DNA from: Antitrichia curtipendula
Lineage: Eukaryota > Streptophyta > Bryopsida > Hypnales > Leucodontaceae
Length of the DNA: 64,000 bases
Direction: 5' to 3'
Assembly: GCA_951230915.1 (NCBI GenBank)
Contig: OX579638.1
Span: 25,624,696-25,688,695 of the forward strand
The translations under genes were made by a program, and so were the position numbers. Shown piece after piece: positions 22,561 to 34,134 of this stretch. Position 1 is the stretch's first letter. Each line of letters begins with the position of its first letter. Under the pieces are notes generated by a model. It worked only from the letters and a program-made list of their open reading frames with translations. It made no database searches and was not told the origin of the DNA.

Positions 22561-23388
22561 TCTTCTCACTCCGCCTTCTCCTCTTCGGCCCCGGCTCAGT
22601 GGACGCCTGATGGCTTCTTTGAGCTGCTTCCGATTCACAAGGATGTTGGGGGGGGGGGGGGGTCGTGCGACATCGGCGATGATTGGGGCGTGGGTCCTAG
22701 GTGTAGAACAAACATGCCTGACGATCTCCCGTTGATAGGGCTCGTGCGCTCCCATGTATAGCTCGGGCTTTGCAAGCTCCGCGGTGGCGTCAGGGGCCGC
22801 TTTTGGCTCCCTAGGAGGGGATCTAGTCCTATCGCCGCCACCACATTGCGCAAAGCAGGAAGTTGAGGATGATTCGCCCGGTCCTCCGTCGTCTGTGATG
22901 CTGAGGAGCATCGTTGTGGCGTTGTGGGCGGTGTGCTTGCCATGTTGGCCGGGAGGTCCATATTTGAGTCTTCCGGTGTCTCCATCGTGTGGGTAGTCTC
23001 TTCCGATGTTCGACGAAGAGCCCTGCGCGCCCTCGCAGCTGACCTCAAACGCGCCATGGGAATCAACTTCGGGGTCGGGAAAGAGCCAGTGCCAAATGAC
23101 GGCGTTCACGTTGCTGCTGAAACCCAGAGGATCGCCTTCGTCACGCCACGTGGTCCACTTCAAAATGTGTTGAACGTGTCTGCGAAAAAAGTAGCGGAGC
23201 CAAAGGTGGTCGGCCGTTCCCGGTTTCTTGTAGGTACGTGGAGGAAGAGGGAGCGAATACATCCACTCCACGTTCAGCAAACCCAGAATGCGCTGCGTTT
23301 GCCCTCGGCTTGCTCCTCGCGAATTCAACCAAGTGAGTAAAACCTCGCCCTCACTCTCTAAATGGGCTGGCGCCTCAGGCACAACCAT
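22561..23388 (-). CDS. Upstream coding region of the piggyBac element, function unknown
   Basis: An open frame runs from an ATG at about 23388 to the TGA at 22560-22558, in the same frame as the transposase start. Its first ~120 codons look protein-like: a possible helix-turn-helix (SRGQTQRILGLL), then LWLRYFFRRHVQHILKW and VNAVIWHWLFPDPE. The remainder is low-complexity and crossed by a G15 run (22648-22662) on the plus strand, so it may be intron or linker. It could be a 5' exon giving the transposase an extra DNA-binding domain, or a separate accessory protein. I cannot decide which from sequence alone. Confidence 0.4.
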
Positions 23389-24261
23389 GGTGGCGCACTC
23401 TACCCGCATCACTCTCCCAGACACGCACAAGTAACCACCATCCACCCCAAACAATGAGCAATGGCGCCGTCTTGCTTGAACTAGTGCGTAGTGCACTCGC
23501 CACAATCATCGTTGTTTTAGCCCTAATCCGTGCTACAACGTCCCAATTGGTACGCACACCACTCGCCATGATCGACACTCCACCGTGCAGTCCCTTCCGC
23601 CGAAATCAGATCCAGAATGGCACCCCGCGCTCCTCCTTGTTGTGGCAGAATCCTAAGTTTCAGAAGTGGCCCGCTCCCGCCAGAATCGAAGTACTCCCGC
23701 CTCACACTGCCACCCGACATAGCCACGTTAGCAGCCGGAAACCCGGAGAGACGTGGGGTCCCCTCCAATACGTCGTCGTCCCCGTACCGTAGGCGATTTG
23801 GCGTATTCTCTTATGCAGACAGCGTTCCACATTGTATTTCGAAGCGTGGATCCCACCATTCGATCCACGCTCTCACTGCCCGCAACTTTTGTGACATGTC
23901 AAAACCCTAAATGTGCCTCCGACTGCTCCGAATACGTGAAAGAAGCCCGAATATGGCCGCAGAAGGCGTTCAGGACGTTCAAGGGTTAACATGTGATGTG
24001 AGCTTACAAGCATGTCACCAATACCCAAAATGGCCAATGGTTCTTTGATGAACTACCATATTCACTCACTGACAATTTTCAGTAGATAACTACACCATTT
24101 AAGGGCTTAATCTAGGGTACGCTTTAAGGCACTGCGGCATAATGGGTGTACCCACCTTACTAACCAATTAGTTAGTAATGAATCAAAGATAAAGGATCAT
24201 GGGTCTCAAGGAACGTGAAGGTCTACTATCTGAATCAGGCATTCCCAAGCTTCCTGTTTAA

Positions 24262-25196
24262 CCCCTAAACGTCCAAACTGCATTTTTTGGCAACATAGCA
24301 ATTTTGGGCAGCTCACTACGAATGGAGTTTTTATTTTTTTTCTTTGAAATTTTCACACAACATTTTTCCGAGGAATAGCTTTAAGGCCCAACAATTTCCA
24401 TAGCTTTTGACTACACAATTAAAAAGTTATGGTATGATATGTTGTTTTCATTGTTCAACAGGCAGCCCAGGCAGCAAAAAAACTTCTTGAAAAATCACTT
24501 TTTTCTAAAATTAAAATTTGAAATTGGTTCTCTAGATCTGTGTATACATGGAAAGCTTTTAGTCATTACCTTTGGATTAATGAGATGAAAGTTATGGGAG
24601 TTTTAGTTTGTGAAGAGTTATGGATTCTCTACTCTAAAATAAACTTTGGAGTCCTTTATTTAACTCAATTTTCAATATTTTTGAATTCATTTTTTTAAGA
24701 AATGGATGTAAATTGTTTATCACAACATTCCAACCATTGCAATTGTAATTTTTCAATACTATAAATAAATTATTAACAATTTGGTATTTTGAATCATTTT
24801 ATTCTTCTTTTTGCTTACTATTTTTTTTCTATATCATCTACAACTCCAAATGATCTGAAATTTTTCAAGCATGTAGCCAACTTGACTTGCAGAATGAGTC
24901 CAAAGAGTAACCACCATTTGAACATTTTTTTATATAAATATGACCTTCTGAAGTGCAGCTGCCCGTTTTTTCAGAGGGTCAAAAAAAGGAATTTTGTCAT
25001 TTCAAACACTAATATCTTGCAATCTATACAGTAGAAAATTCTGAAATTTTTTACACATCTTTTCAAACCATTGTACTACAAAATCCTACGGTTACATGTG
25101 TCCAAAAATGATTTATTTCAAAAAAATTGGGTCTTGCACTAGAAATGGCAGTTTTAGAGCATTTTGGGTGGAAACATAGTCAAATACACTTAGGGG
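24262..25196. mobile_element. piggyBac-type MITE, 935 bp
   Basis: Starts CCCCTAAACGTCC and ends, reversed, CCCCTAAGTGTATTTG; TTAA on both sides (24258-24261 and 25197-25200). The interior (TTGGCAACATAGCAATTTTGG, AAAGTTATGG, TATCTTGCAATC) is shared with 26048-26400, 51486-52400, 56282-57217 and partly 58334-58915, defining one family of long non-autonomous elements. Confidence 0.88.
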
Positions 25197-25200
25197 TTAA

Positions 25201-26043
25201 TTTCTATAACAAACAACTAGATCTAATTCATGGAGACAAAATGAACTTAAAGACCCACACATTCCAAACAAAAGGACTAAAAAATGTCCAGAAATTGAAG
25301 CAAGAGTAGTATTCCACTAGCATTGCAAGAAAAAAAAATTGTGAGTGCACTGCCATGAGTTTAGAACACAAGTGATTGAATAAATCTAGCGGAAGTGACT
25401 GGGGATTGAAGCAGCATGCGCCAAAACAAAGATATACACAATCCTAGAAAATCAATCCAGTTCTATCTGCCTTGCTGGCAACCTTTACTGATACCGATAA
25501 ATGTGTACCATTATACTGTGGAAGCACCCCAAACCGTGAAAATAAGGAATTCAGCATACTTGGAGGCACCATTTCAAAAAATAATATTTATGTGGTGATA
25601 GCAAGAAGAAATCATGAATTTTCAAAAAAAAAAAAAGATTTTTCGGACTTGGCCTATATTTTCTATGAATTTTCAAAGTTGCAGTCCCATAGACCACTGG
25701 AACCATCCTATAGGTGGACCTAAATCTGAATTCTGACAAATTCAGCGTTTATCCAATTACAGTGAAGAGAAGAGAAAACTTTATGACACATGTCAAAGAT
25801 CATTCAATGGAAGTCTAGGGACAGTTTAATGTCCATCTAGGAACAAAGATTGGGTACAGGGACGCTATTGGGTGTTTCTACCTTATGTGGGAACACACCG
25901 ACACTTTCTACCTCCCCTCTCCACAATACGGGAACTGCAAGTGAGACCCTCCCATGTGTAAAACTGAGTTCCCCTATCAATAAGCAGCATTGTTAAGGCT
26001 TACTACTGCTCTTCCCAAACGCCAAGTGAGAAATCAATGTCCT
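25201..26043. other. Intergenic between MITEs; no gene seen
   Basis: Several 60-80-codon open frames overlap on both strands but lack motifs or splice context. Nothing else was recognised here. Confidence 0.4.
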
Positions 26044-26047
26044 TTAA

Positions 26048-26400
26048 TCCCTAAAGGACCACACCGTTCTTTGGCAACATAGCGATTTGGGGAAGTTCAC
26101 TACAAATGGGGATTTTATTTTTTTTCTTTGAAAATTTCACACCACATGTGCCTAAGGAGTAACTTTAAGGCCCAACATTTTTCATAACTTTTGACTACAC
26201 GGTTGAAAAGATATTGCATGATATGTAGTTTTTGTGATTGAGCGGGCAACCCGGGCAACTCAAAAACTTCTTTAAAAATCATTTAAAAAAATAAAAAAAT
26301 AAAAATTGATTCTAAAGATTTATTTACACATATAAGACTTTGAATCATTCCATTTTGATTAATGAGATGAAAGTTATGAGGACTTCCAGTTTTTGGGTAG
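26048..26400. mobile_element. 5'-end fragment of the long TTAA MITE family
   Basis: TTAA (26044-26047) is followed by TCCCTAAAGGACC and then the family interior (GGCAACATAGCGATTTGGGG, AGTTCACTACAAATGG). The match stops near 26400, where it runs into another dispersed repeat (shared with about 15840-15965), so the right end is missing. Confidence 0.65.
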
Positions 26401-26944
26401 AAATAGAGTCTTTGAATTCATTTAAGAATCACCTCATCTCCATTTTCTAGCTGTTAATAGGTGCAATTTGAAGGAGATGGGCGGTTTTACAGCAAACTAC
26501 CTTATAGGAGATGAAATATGTCATTAAGAGAGGTAACAAAAATTACCAATACCTTACACCCTACATTATTAAAACATAGACTATGTTTGGTAATTTACTA
26601 TAACCAACTTTGAATTTTCAAAGTGGAATTCCTATTTTAGCTTCGAGATTTTGGAGCAAAAACATGAAAAATCATGCACTCAGCTAACATGTAACTTGAA
26701 GAATTGTACATGTCAAAGACCAATACTGACAAATTAATCTTTTGTTGAACCATCTACACTTGAAAACAAAAGGCATCTCAACAAAGTTTAAATAGTATTA
26801 ATATCATATATGTGCATTGTTGGTTTTACAATTGTGGGGAGCCCCACCTTGACGGACTTCGTCAAATGGGATTCTTGCAAATCTTTCACCTTTAAGTAAG
26901 AGCCCGAGTAAGAGCCACCAAATAATCAATGATTGAATCAAAAT

Positions 26945-27480
26945 TGTGCACATTTCTTTAGATACATTATCATAAGTATAATTGCATTATGAGATCACTT
27001 GAAAGCAAAAACAAGGATTGTCTTATAGTTCATAATTTTTAAAGAAAAATAGCAAACTAAGATTGTACACAAGGTTATGAAAACCATCATTTTCAATGTG
27101 AGAAACTATTGTAAATGGTCCTTTGCACTGTACTAATATGTTCTATTAGTGAGCAGAAAAATTAGCTTCACCTTGAAAATTAGTGTCACTAAATTCTTTT
27201 ATTATGGTAAAAATTGATACAAGACAATAATATTTCAACTTACACACATTCAAAATTGCGTGACTTTGATAAATTAATATTGCACTCACTATTACTCTAT
27301 TAGGGCAAATTTAGTTAGTGTACTTCAGTAGAATGAGGTGCTTGAACAACTGTCACGTCAATTCTTATTCAAAGACTTAATAAAAAAAATCTTTAAATGT
27401 CTTAGACAGACTTCCTTATAAAAGAATTAATGTAAATTCTTTTATCACAAAAACAAACTTTTAAGAGTTTTTACAAAGAG
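26945..27480. repeat. Dispersed repeat family, copy 1
   Basis: GCACATTTCTTTAGATACATT, AATTGCATTATGAG, GTAAATGGTCCTTTGCACT and AAAATTAGTGTCAC recur in order at 49055-49760. The second copy carries an extra 212-bp inverted-repeat insert at 49333-49544. The right part grades into AAGACTTCTTAT-rich AT sequence. Confidence 0.7.
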
Positions 27481-27977
27481 ACTTCTTATTAAATGACTTA
27501 ATAAAAATCTTAAAAAGTCTTAAGAGATTTCTTAATGAGAAGGTTAATAAATTTTATTTTATTTAATAATCATTTTTGATAAAATTATTTTTTAATCAAA
27601 ACCTTCTTTAATGAAAGTTTTTTTCATCAAAATTATTTTTTCAATAAAAAATCTATTATAAATTTAAATTTAAATTTAAAAACATTTCTAATTTTAAAAA
27701 CATTAATAAATATTTTTATTAAAAGAACTTCTTATCAAAAGCATTACAAAAAATGAACCCTAGAAAAGACTGTCTGAAAGGCCTCAATAAATGCCTTCAA
27801 TTAATTCATGTCATTGTTGGATATTTTATATGGAGTGTCACATCTAATGTGGCCCACCATGTGCCAAATGGACAAAACACCAAGACCTTAGAGGATCCAA
27901 TATAGATATCGAGGGGAGTTGGATGAACCCAAAGTAGGAGGTTAGTATTAGCAACTTCCAATATTTCAATTCTAGTA

Positions 27978-27987
27978 CTTCTTGGGT
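27978..27987. repeat. Left target-site duplication of the 17.65-kb MULE
   Basis: CTTCTTGGGT here is repeated exactly at 45642-45651, directly outside the opposite terminal inverted repeat. Ten bases fits the 8-11 bp typical of Mutator-like elements. Confidence 0.85.
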
Positions 27988-28038
27988 CAACGACGCTAGA
28001 ATGTGAGCGGGGAGCGATGAGCAATGAGCGATGAGCGG
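27988..28038 (+). repeat. Left terminal inverted repeat with five GAGC heptads
   Basis: GAGC starts at 28005, 28012, 28019, 28026 and 28033, exactly 7 bp apart, with heptamers TGTGAGC, GGGGAGC, GATGAGC, AATGAGC, GATGAGC. The mirror array lies at 45593-45624. This iteron-like design is a good candidate for the transposase (or ParB-like protein) binding site. Confidence 0.88.
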
Positions 28039-28258
28039 TTAGAATTGAATGCTCATTTCGAATATTTATACTAAAAATAGAAATGTCAGGGTATTTAATA
28101 GTGCTGTCGGATCCAGAAATAGTAATGTCAAAAATTAAATGTAGAAAAAAAAATTCTAGAAAATTTTCCAACATTTGATTTCAAATAATCAATTTTGCAA
28201 TCAAATATTGTATAAATGAAGAACTAGCACTTCTTGCAGTAAGAGGGATACAACCCTA

Positions 28259-28348
28259 GATTTGATGTCATCCATGTTATCCATGTCATCCATTCACCAT
28301 CCATCCATGTCATCCGTTCACCATCCATCCATGTCATCCATTCATCAT
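28259..28348 (+). repeat. CATCCATGT/CATCCATTC minisatellite
   Basis: CCATGTCATCC and CATTCACCATCCATC units alternate about three times. Similar CATCCATTCAT runs occur near the other end of the element (45240-45290 and 45430-45460) on the same strand, so they are not an extension of the terminal inverted repeat. Confidence 0.75.
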
Positions 28349-28880
28349 CCATCCTAAAAATATCTCTATTTGCACATTGTAATATGTATCTCAAAAAATT
28401 GTATTTTATTATATAGAGAGAGAGAGAGAGATTTTTTATTTATTTAAGAAACTAAACTAAAAATAATCAAAAAAGCACATGTATTGTTGGAGCTAAAAAC
28501 TCTATAAACTATTTTGAAGCTGATTTAGGGCTCCTCAAAACCAAATAGAAGCTTAAAGTGTCATTCAAAAAAATGTAACAATCAATCATATGGTGTAGTT
28601 TTTCTATGGCTTAGGGCTCCTTGAAACCGAGGAGCACTTTCAAGATAAAAATTTGGAGGACTGTAACATTCAACACACTATTGTTTGGCTGAATTCAGCG
28701 TTTTTTTATATATTTTTTTAATGTTTAGGCTTTTACACATGATTTCTAAGGTCCTTGAGGTGCCATGAACTATTTCTACCTTGAACTATATAGCCTTCAA
28801 AGCACGTGGCAACTACTCCATCGGTTCATTATTTACCCACTTCTAAACATATGTGGTCTACTAAAAGCTAATTACACATC

Positions 28881-31800
28881 TTATAGATTGCTACCTGCAA
28901 GTAGGAGCTTCACTTCATCAAAGCTCAAACTAGAGGCATGTATGTACTTGTCATCTTCTGAGTTTGCCTTGCAAAGAAACCTGAAAACATAGTACAAATG
29001 CTTGCAGTTCATCCATGATTTCCTACTACCAAGTGCAGCTATACTCATGGTGATGAAGTCTTCGCATGTATAAGCAGGGAAGTCCGAAATAGTGATTCGG
29101 TAGACCTTGTGGACGGGAAATATACCAGACTTCAGGGTTATCACTCTACCATATCCAGGGTATGGAATAACGATTACGGATTCAACAACCGCTTTCAGGT
29201 TCCGTGCTGTCTCCCATTTGTTGCGGTGGTCAACTGTGGGTGCATTAGGGTTACGCCGGATGGTCCTGCCCAATCGCTTTGTCGGATGCATGTGACTGTC
29301 AGTTAGCTGGAAATCAGTATCCGGTTTATTTGGATGAATGACAGATACAGGTCTTTCCGTACTCTCTTCATTAAAGAGATGGAGTGCTGCCCCGCCTACC
29401 TCTTCAGTTTGCAATTGGAACCCTGCTTCTTCTAGAGAAAGGATTTCTGATTTGGTGAGATGCGTTCCACATGCTACATGCCAAACTCTTGGAAGAGGGG
29501 GCCAGTCGTGAACCCACTTCACCTTGGATCCTCCTGCACATCGTAAAAGGTCATCGGCACAGAACCAAAAATCAAAGTTGATGATGACCTTCGTTCTATA
29601 TTCTGTCATGCAGCCGTTGTAGGTAGGTGCTACCGTTCCACTTTTTTTTTACTTGTTTATCTTGGCCCCACATTTCTTCTTCATCCCAACTTGAACTCCA
29701 TGACAAGTCTTTGCTTCTTTCTTACACCTTGCAATGTGCCACAAACAAGGGTTGCAATCTGTTTCAAGTATCTTTGTAGCGTGAAGACGTGCTAAGCTTG
29801 ATTCTCCTTCTGGTGTAGACACTGGCATTGATACACCTGCTTCTGTGCGTGCTCTGGTTGATCGAGTCTGAACTTTAGGTGCAGAGAAGTTCACTGTGTC
29901 ATGGCGGTGAGAGTCGCCATCTGACCCAGGTGGCATATTCAATTTGTGCTTTGCGGAGCCAAATACTTCTTCACCTTCCAAGTGGGGAACCCGCGTAGTG
30001 AATAGATCAGCACTTGGTAATTTGGCAACTGCATCGGCAAACTTTGCTGGATTCTTGGTTCGTCTTGCAGCTCGAAGGCGAAGCTTGTCCAAGTGGGGGC
30101 CGGTGCCAGATGCATATCCTTGGAGGTAGGCCCAATAATTAGTGGATTGCTGAATAGCTCGCATTATGTCATCCATAGTTGCGACGTATAAGCAGGTGCC
30201 CCTCTTCCCAGACATTTGCAACCACTTGTTGTGAACTGTCTCCGCCAAGTTGCATGAAGGCATCTCAGCTAACTCCTCCAAGTTCAAGTTCTACACCAAC
30301 AACAAAGATTTAAACGACAATATAACGCTTACTGGTTCCAAAATGCCTTTTTTAGTACTAAATGGAGACCTGAAGTTGGCACTAAGAAAATGGCTCCTCG
30401 GATCCGAGGAGCCTTTATTTGGCTTTACCAAAATCAAAAGTTCTTTGCACCAAAGTAGGGCACCTCGAAATCAAAGAGCATTTTTTGGATTCCGAGGAGC
30501 GTTCATTTAACTGTAAAGAACCTTATCGCAGCTCGAATCATGCTCAAAAAAGGGAATTCGAATTCAAGGAGACTTGTGACTCACCAATTCCAGAAATCCA
30601 CCCCATTGGCGGTATCGGAAGTGCCAAAAATCAAGCCAATCATCTAATTCTCGAAGAGTATCCTCTGATGCAGCCCTTGAAGAAAGCCACCAACCCTTGA
30701 TTCCGAGGTATTGCTCTTCAGCTTCTGCCATTGACTTTGCATCCTTGTATTGTTTGCAGAGCCTCTTGTGAGTTTCTTGGAACTCTGGTCGAATGAGCTT
30801 CTCTGTATGTCTGTTTAGCGATGTCGTCCAATGCAGTAGACATGAGCGCTCTCGATCTTGCATTGGTTCTTGCTTTTTGCCACTTCCGTACACCATACAA
30901 ACTGCATGCCAATTGGCCATTGCGTTGTCAGCCATAAAACCTTTGAAATTTGGAGAAGAAATTCCATGGCGCGCCATGACGGAGTTAAGGGATCTCCACA
31001 TCTGCTCCTGTGACTGAGCATCTTCACTCATCATGTCACAAACGCATATAGTTTGGACTCGGCAAAACTCAGGGTCATACACATGAGCAGCCATCGACGT
31101 CCATCCTTTCACCCTCTTCACATGATCGAACATGCACCAAGAGTTTTGCAAGTCTCCACCAAGTTGCATTCGCCTCACCAAATCCACCCCGCTTCCCGGA
31201 CTTTCCTCAGACATCTTGAAAAGGTAAACTTTATCTTTACCTTGGCCTGGAAACACACTATCTTGAATAAATGAATATGCACTTTTCATTTTCAAAGATA
31301 TAATGTTGTCAATTGGTCCCCCACTTGTATTGTGACGGAAACTAGAGATGGTATTTCGAATACTCGGTGAACTAAGTATCCGAAACTTCTCCATAATTGC
31401 TTCCAAGGCCTCCCCACAAAGGGGCTTTGGATCACTCTGCAGTCCATCCTCACAGAACAATTCAGATGCAAGAAATTCTTTGCTAGCAGCAAGACTAATG
31501 GCTGAGTTGGTGGCACACGGTGTTATAGAAACTTGCTGACTAATTAGAGATGTTGTCCGCTCAACGGAGTCGCGACAAGTGCCCTTACCAACAGGATGTT
31601 CATGATGACCAACATGGATACAAGCTCTCGGCAAACCACTAGAGTTTAAGACCCTATACATGTGACAAGGGCACAAATATTTGCAGGTAGGTGATACTTT
31701 GTAGATCCGGCATACAAGATTAGACTTTGCAGGAGATTGGTTTCCCACAGAAAAGATTACAGGTGATGAGCCCTCCCACTCTGTTTCATTCTGGCTCCCA

Positions 31801-32738
31801 CCTCGCCGAACTCTAGGGCAATCTACATTCTCGCAAACTAGATGGCCCACACACAATGAATAGCGGAACTTCAGTCCAAAGTCGTTAACAATATTTGTAG
31901 TGTGTGTATGTGTCCAATTGTGGCCATCAAATCTACGGTCCATGCCTTCAAGTTGTCGACCTATAGATAATGAAGATGTCGACTTTGACAGACCAATAGA
32001 AGAGGATGCTGGAGAGGAGAGTGGAGGTAATTCAAAAAATACATCTCCGTTAAATGACTGAGGAAGATGATGCACAGATTGACAACGAAGTTTATTCAAG
32101 TCTAAGAATTTCAATTCATTTCTTGCACGCGGTCGACTCTGCATCTCTCTAAGGCACTCAAAGACGCTTGGGAACTGTGATGCAATTTGGCGACCTGGAA
32201 GAGGCAATGTGCTAGTTGGAGCACTTTCATTCATAATGACATCTATGTCATTGTCCATCTCAAGTATCGGAGACAATTTTAGGGACGTTTCGCTGACAAG
32301 AATAGTCTCATCATCAGAAGACTCGGACAGATCAATGTGGCTGTGATTTGAGGGCTCTATTTTGACAGGAATTCCTGAAGACATTTGCAGAAGAGAGGTT
32401 GCAGATCCTGGCGTAAGAATATCTATTGAAATCGACCTGACCACATTTGGAGTACCCATGATATGGTAACTGCCAGGTTTGAGCTTCCAAACATCTCCTG
32501 TGTCATTTTTGAGTTTCATTTGCATGACAGTTGAAACAATTTCTACTCCCTCGGAATTGAATAGCTCCTCCTCCATCCACATGGACACCAATTCTAGATT
32601 GAACCTCACACTAAGAACCGAAGCTAATACCCATGCCACACCATCATCTCTATAAGGAAATGAAATTGGAATGCTAGACCTGTCACCATGAACTACTGCC
32701 ATGTCTATATTTGGAGGAGCATGCAATCTACAACACAT
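28881..32738 (-). CDS. Mutator-like transposase with C-terminal SWIM-type zinc finger (one in-frame stop)
   Basis: DDE transposase of the MULE type, probably acting on the GAGC-rich ends of its own element. Exon 1 (32738-30585) holds a Cys/His-rich segment (LVCENVDCPR, CKYLCPCH, CIHVGHHEHPVGKGTCRD) and the catalytic region (MFDHVKRVKGW, GFMADNAMANWHAV, CLLHWTTSLNRH). A GTGAGT donor and GTGTAG acceptor join in phase to exon 2 (from 30290), with LAEMPSCNLAETVHNKW and MDDIMRAIQQS. A TAA at 29651-29649, next to an A9 run, interrupts the frame. Beyond it the same frame continues to 28881 with APTYNGCMTEYRTK and a SWIM-like TCEDF...NCKHLYYVF. The first SWIM cysteine is a Tyr (TAT). ATG 32738 is the first ATG. 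The intron contains a 22-bp perfect palindrome (30392-30413). Confidence 0.8.
30392..30501. repeat. Palindrome cluster in the transposase intron
   Basis: 30392-30413 is a perfect 22-bp palindrome (GGCTCCTCG, centre GATC, CGAGGAGCC). Next come an imperfect copy at 30460-30479 (GCACCTCGAAATCAAAGAGC) and a half-site at about 30487-30501 (GGATTCCGAGGAGCG). The stretch 30375-30455 is also an inverted, diverged copy of the repeat at 44080-44175 and 44525-44620. Confidence 0.85.
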
Positions 32739-34134
32739 GCTCAAATTTCCCCTCAAACTTCTGCTTAATGTAGTTGTTAACGGTGAAAAATCCTAAAGCC
32801 TTCTAGTAATTGACTGTTAGACAGTACAAACGAATTTAAGTCATTATATATCGGATTGTATTAGTTTGAAATTCAAATTCAGAAGATCAGATCTTTGGAT
32901 TTCTTGAACAACTAGCATTAGATTAAATTGATTTCGTTTATAAGTAAACAATTTCTGGAATGATTAACTACAGATAGCGTCGCATACAGAAAAGATCACA
33001 CGTCAGAAGCCACCAAAATGAAGACTTCATTAATGTAGGAGTGATATCATAAAATCTAAGAGTGATCATAAGACAGTTGATCAAGAACTGGATGTTTTCA
33101 GTGACCATTCATATTTAGCTAATTAGATGTCATTCGGTTGCACGAAGCCTTAATCAGTCCATGGAGAATACATTCATCACAAGATAAAATTCCTATATAT
33201 TCGAGATATTGTAAAGTTACCAAAGAAGGAGTAGCATAAGTGTTGTTGTATTTTTCATTAGAGGGATGCCAGAGGGCTCTTGTAGGAAGAGATGTAAGGT
33301 TGGTCTTCAATTTTCTAGTAAGAAACAGTTAGAGAGAGCAAAGATGGTTAGACGCTTGCATAGGATTAATGGCGTTCAGAGTAACAGCACTGTGCGGACC
33401 TTGTCCTATGAGGATCATGGAGTCGAAGTTGGGGATATTCATTCTAGGGACAATTTGACAGAAAACAATGATGAAAATACTTTCAAGGTAGATAGATTGG
33501 ATGAGGAGGAAGAGAATGTCCACCGATCAAGTTTATCAAAAAATGGTATATTTTCACCTACGGCGAAGTTGGTATGTTCATCTATCTATTGTGACAACTG
33601 GAGGCCTGCCGTGATTAATTTGTACAAAAGTGAATAGCTATTTATTCATGTTTGTAATCGTTCTCTACAATTATCGTGCAACAAATTTTATTGCGAGTGA
33701 CTAGCTATATTTGTTTCTTGAATGGTAGATAAATCATTAAAAATATTTCCAAATTATTATTAACCAATGCAATTAGATGTTTTTCAAGTCCTCTATATTT
33801 TCAGATATTATATTATATCCTGGAGCATACAAAGAGTGTCCCACATGTTAATCTTAGGATTTTCCAAATATAATAGAACAAATATTTTATATAATTCCTG
33901 TTCTTGGATTTGTCCATGCGATGATATCTTTAGCCGAAATTTGAAGTTTAAAAAAACCCTGATCGCAGTCAAACCACCCTAAACAAACCCTTGGTCGACA
34001 GCCTGCTCCATTCAGCCCTGTTCGTGAGCTCCGGTCCCAAAACCCTAAACACCCGGCTGTTCGGCAGCCTTCTCTCTTCATCGCTGTGCGTGAGCTCCGC
34101 TCACAGCATTGAGTGGTTCTCCATTTTTCAGAGA
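32739..34134. promoter_or_regulatory. Divergent intergenic region between the two MULE genes
   Basis: About 1.4 kb separates the start codons of the transposase (-) and the ParB/MTase-like gene (+), so both promoters must lie here, possibly as one bidirectional control region. GC-richer sequence from about 33980 to 34134 (GTGAGCTCCG twice) probably holds the plus-strand 5' UTR. An open frame at 33266-33637 lies inside it. No clear TATA pair was assigned. Confidence 0.45.
33266..33637 (+). CDS. Small hypothetical open frame between the two MULE genes
   Basis: An ATG-started frame of 123 codons with a basic N-terminal part (RKRCKVGLQFSSKKQLERAK, RRLHRIN) and an acidic second half (DRLDEEEENVH). 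A GTATGT donor-like sequence at about 33571 would allow splicing onward. RRLHRIN recalls HRLHRIN in exon 39712-39904 of the downstream gene, which may mean a duplicated or alternative 5' exon. I do not recognise a domain. Confidence 0.3.
   Translation: MPEGSCRKRCKVGLQFSSKKQLERAKMVRRLHRINGVQSNSTVRTLSYEDHGVEVGDIHSRDNLTENNDENTFKVDRLDEEEENVHRSSLSKNGIFSPTAKLVCSSIYCDNWRPAVINLYKSE

Larger units (their letters stand above)
18512..23985 (-). mobile_element. Complete piggyBac-superfamily transposon, ~5.47 kb
   Basis: TTAA lies at both ends (18508-18511 and 23986-23989). The terminal inverted repeats are CCCTTGAACGGCC and, reversed from the right, CCCTTGAACGTCC (12 of 13). Inside them an inverted subterminal pair occurs: CACGTATACGGAAGCG at 18555-18570 and, reversed, CACGTATTCGGAGCAG at 23923-23938, 43 and 47 nt from the tips. 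That matches the piggyBac plan of short tip plus internal inverted repeats. The element is much more GC-rich than its surroundings, which suggests recent arrival. It encodes a DDD transposase on the minus strand. Confidence 0.93.

Noticed and set aside
33266..33637. Independent third gene of the MULE
   Set aside because: Too short and without a domain or confirmed splice partner; kept only as a low-confidence open frame.
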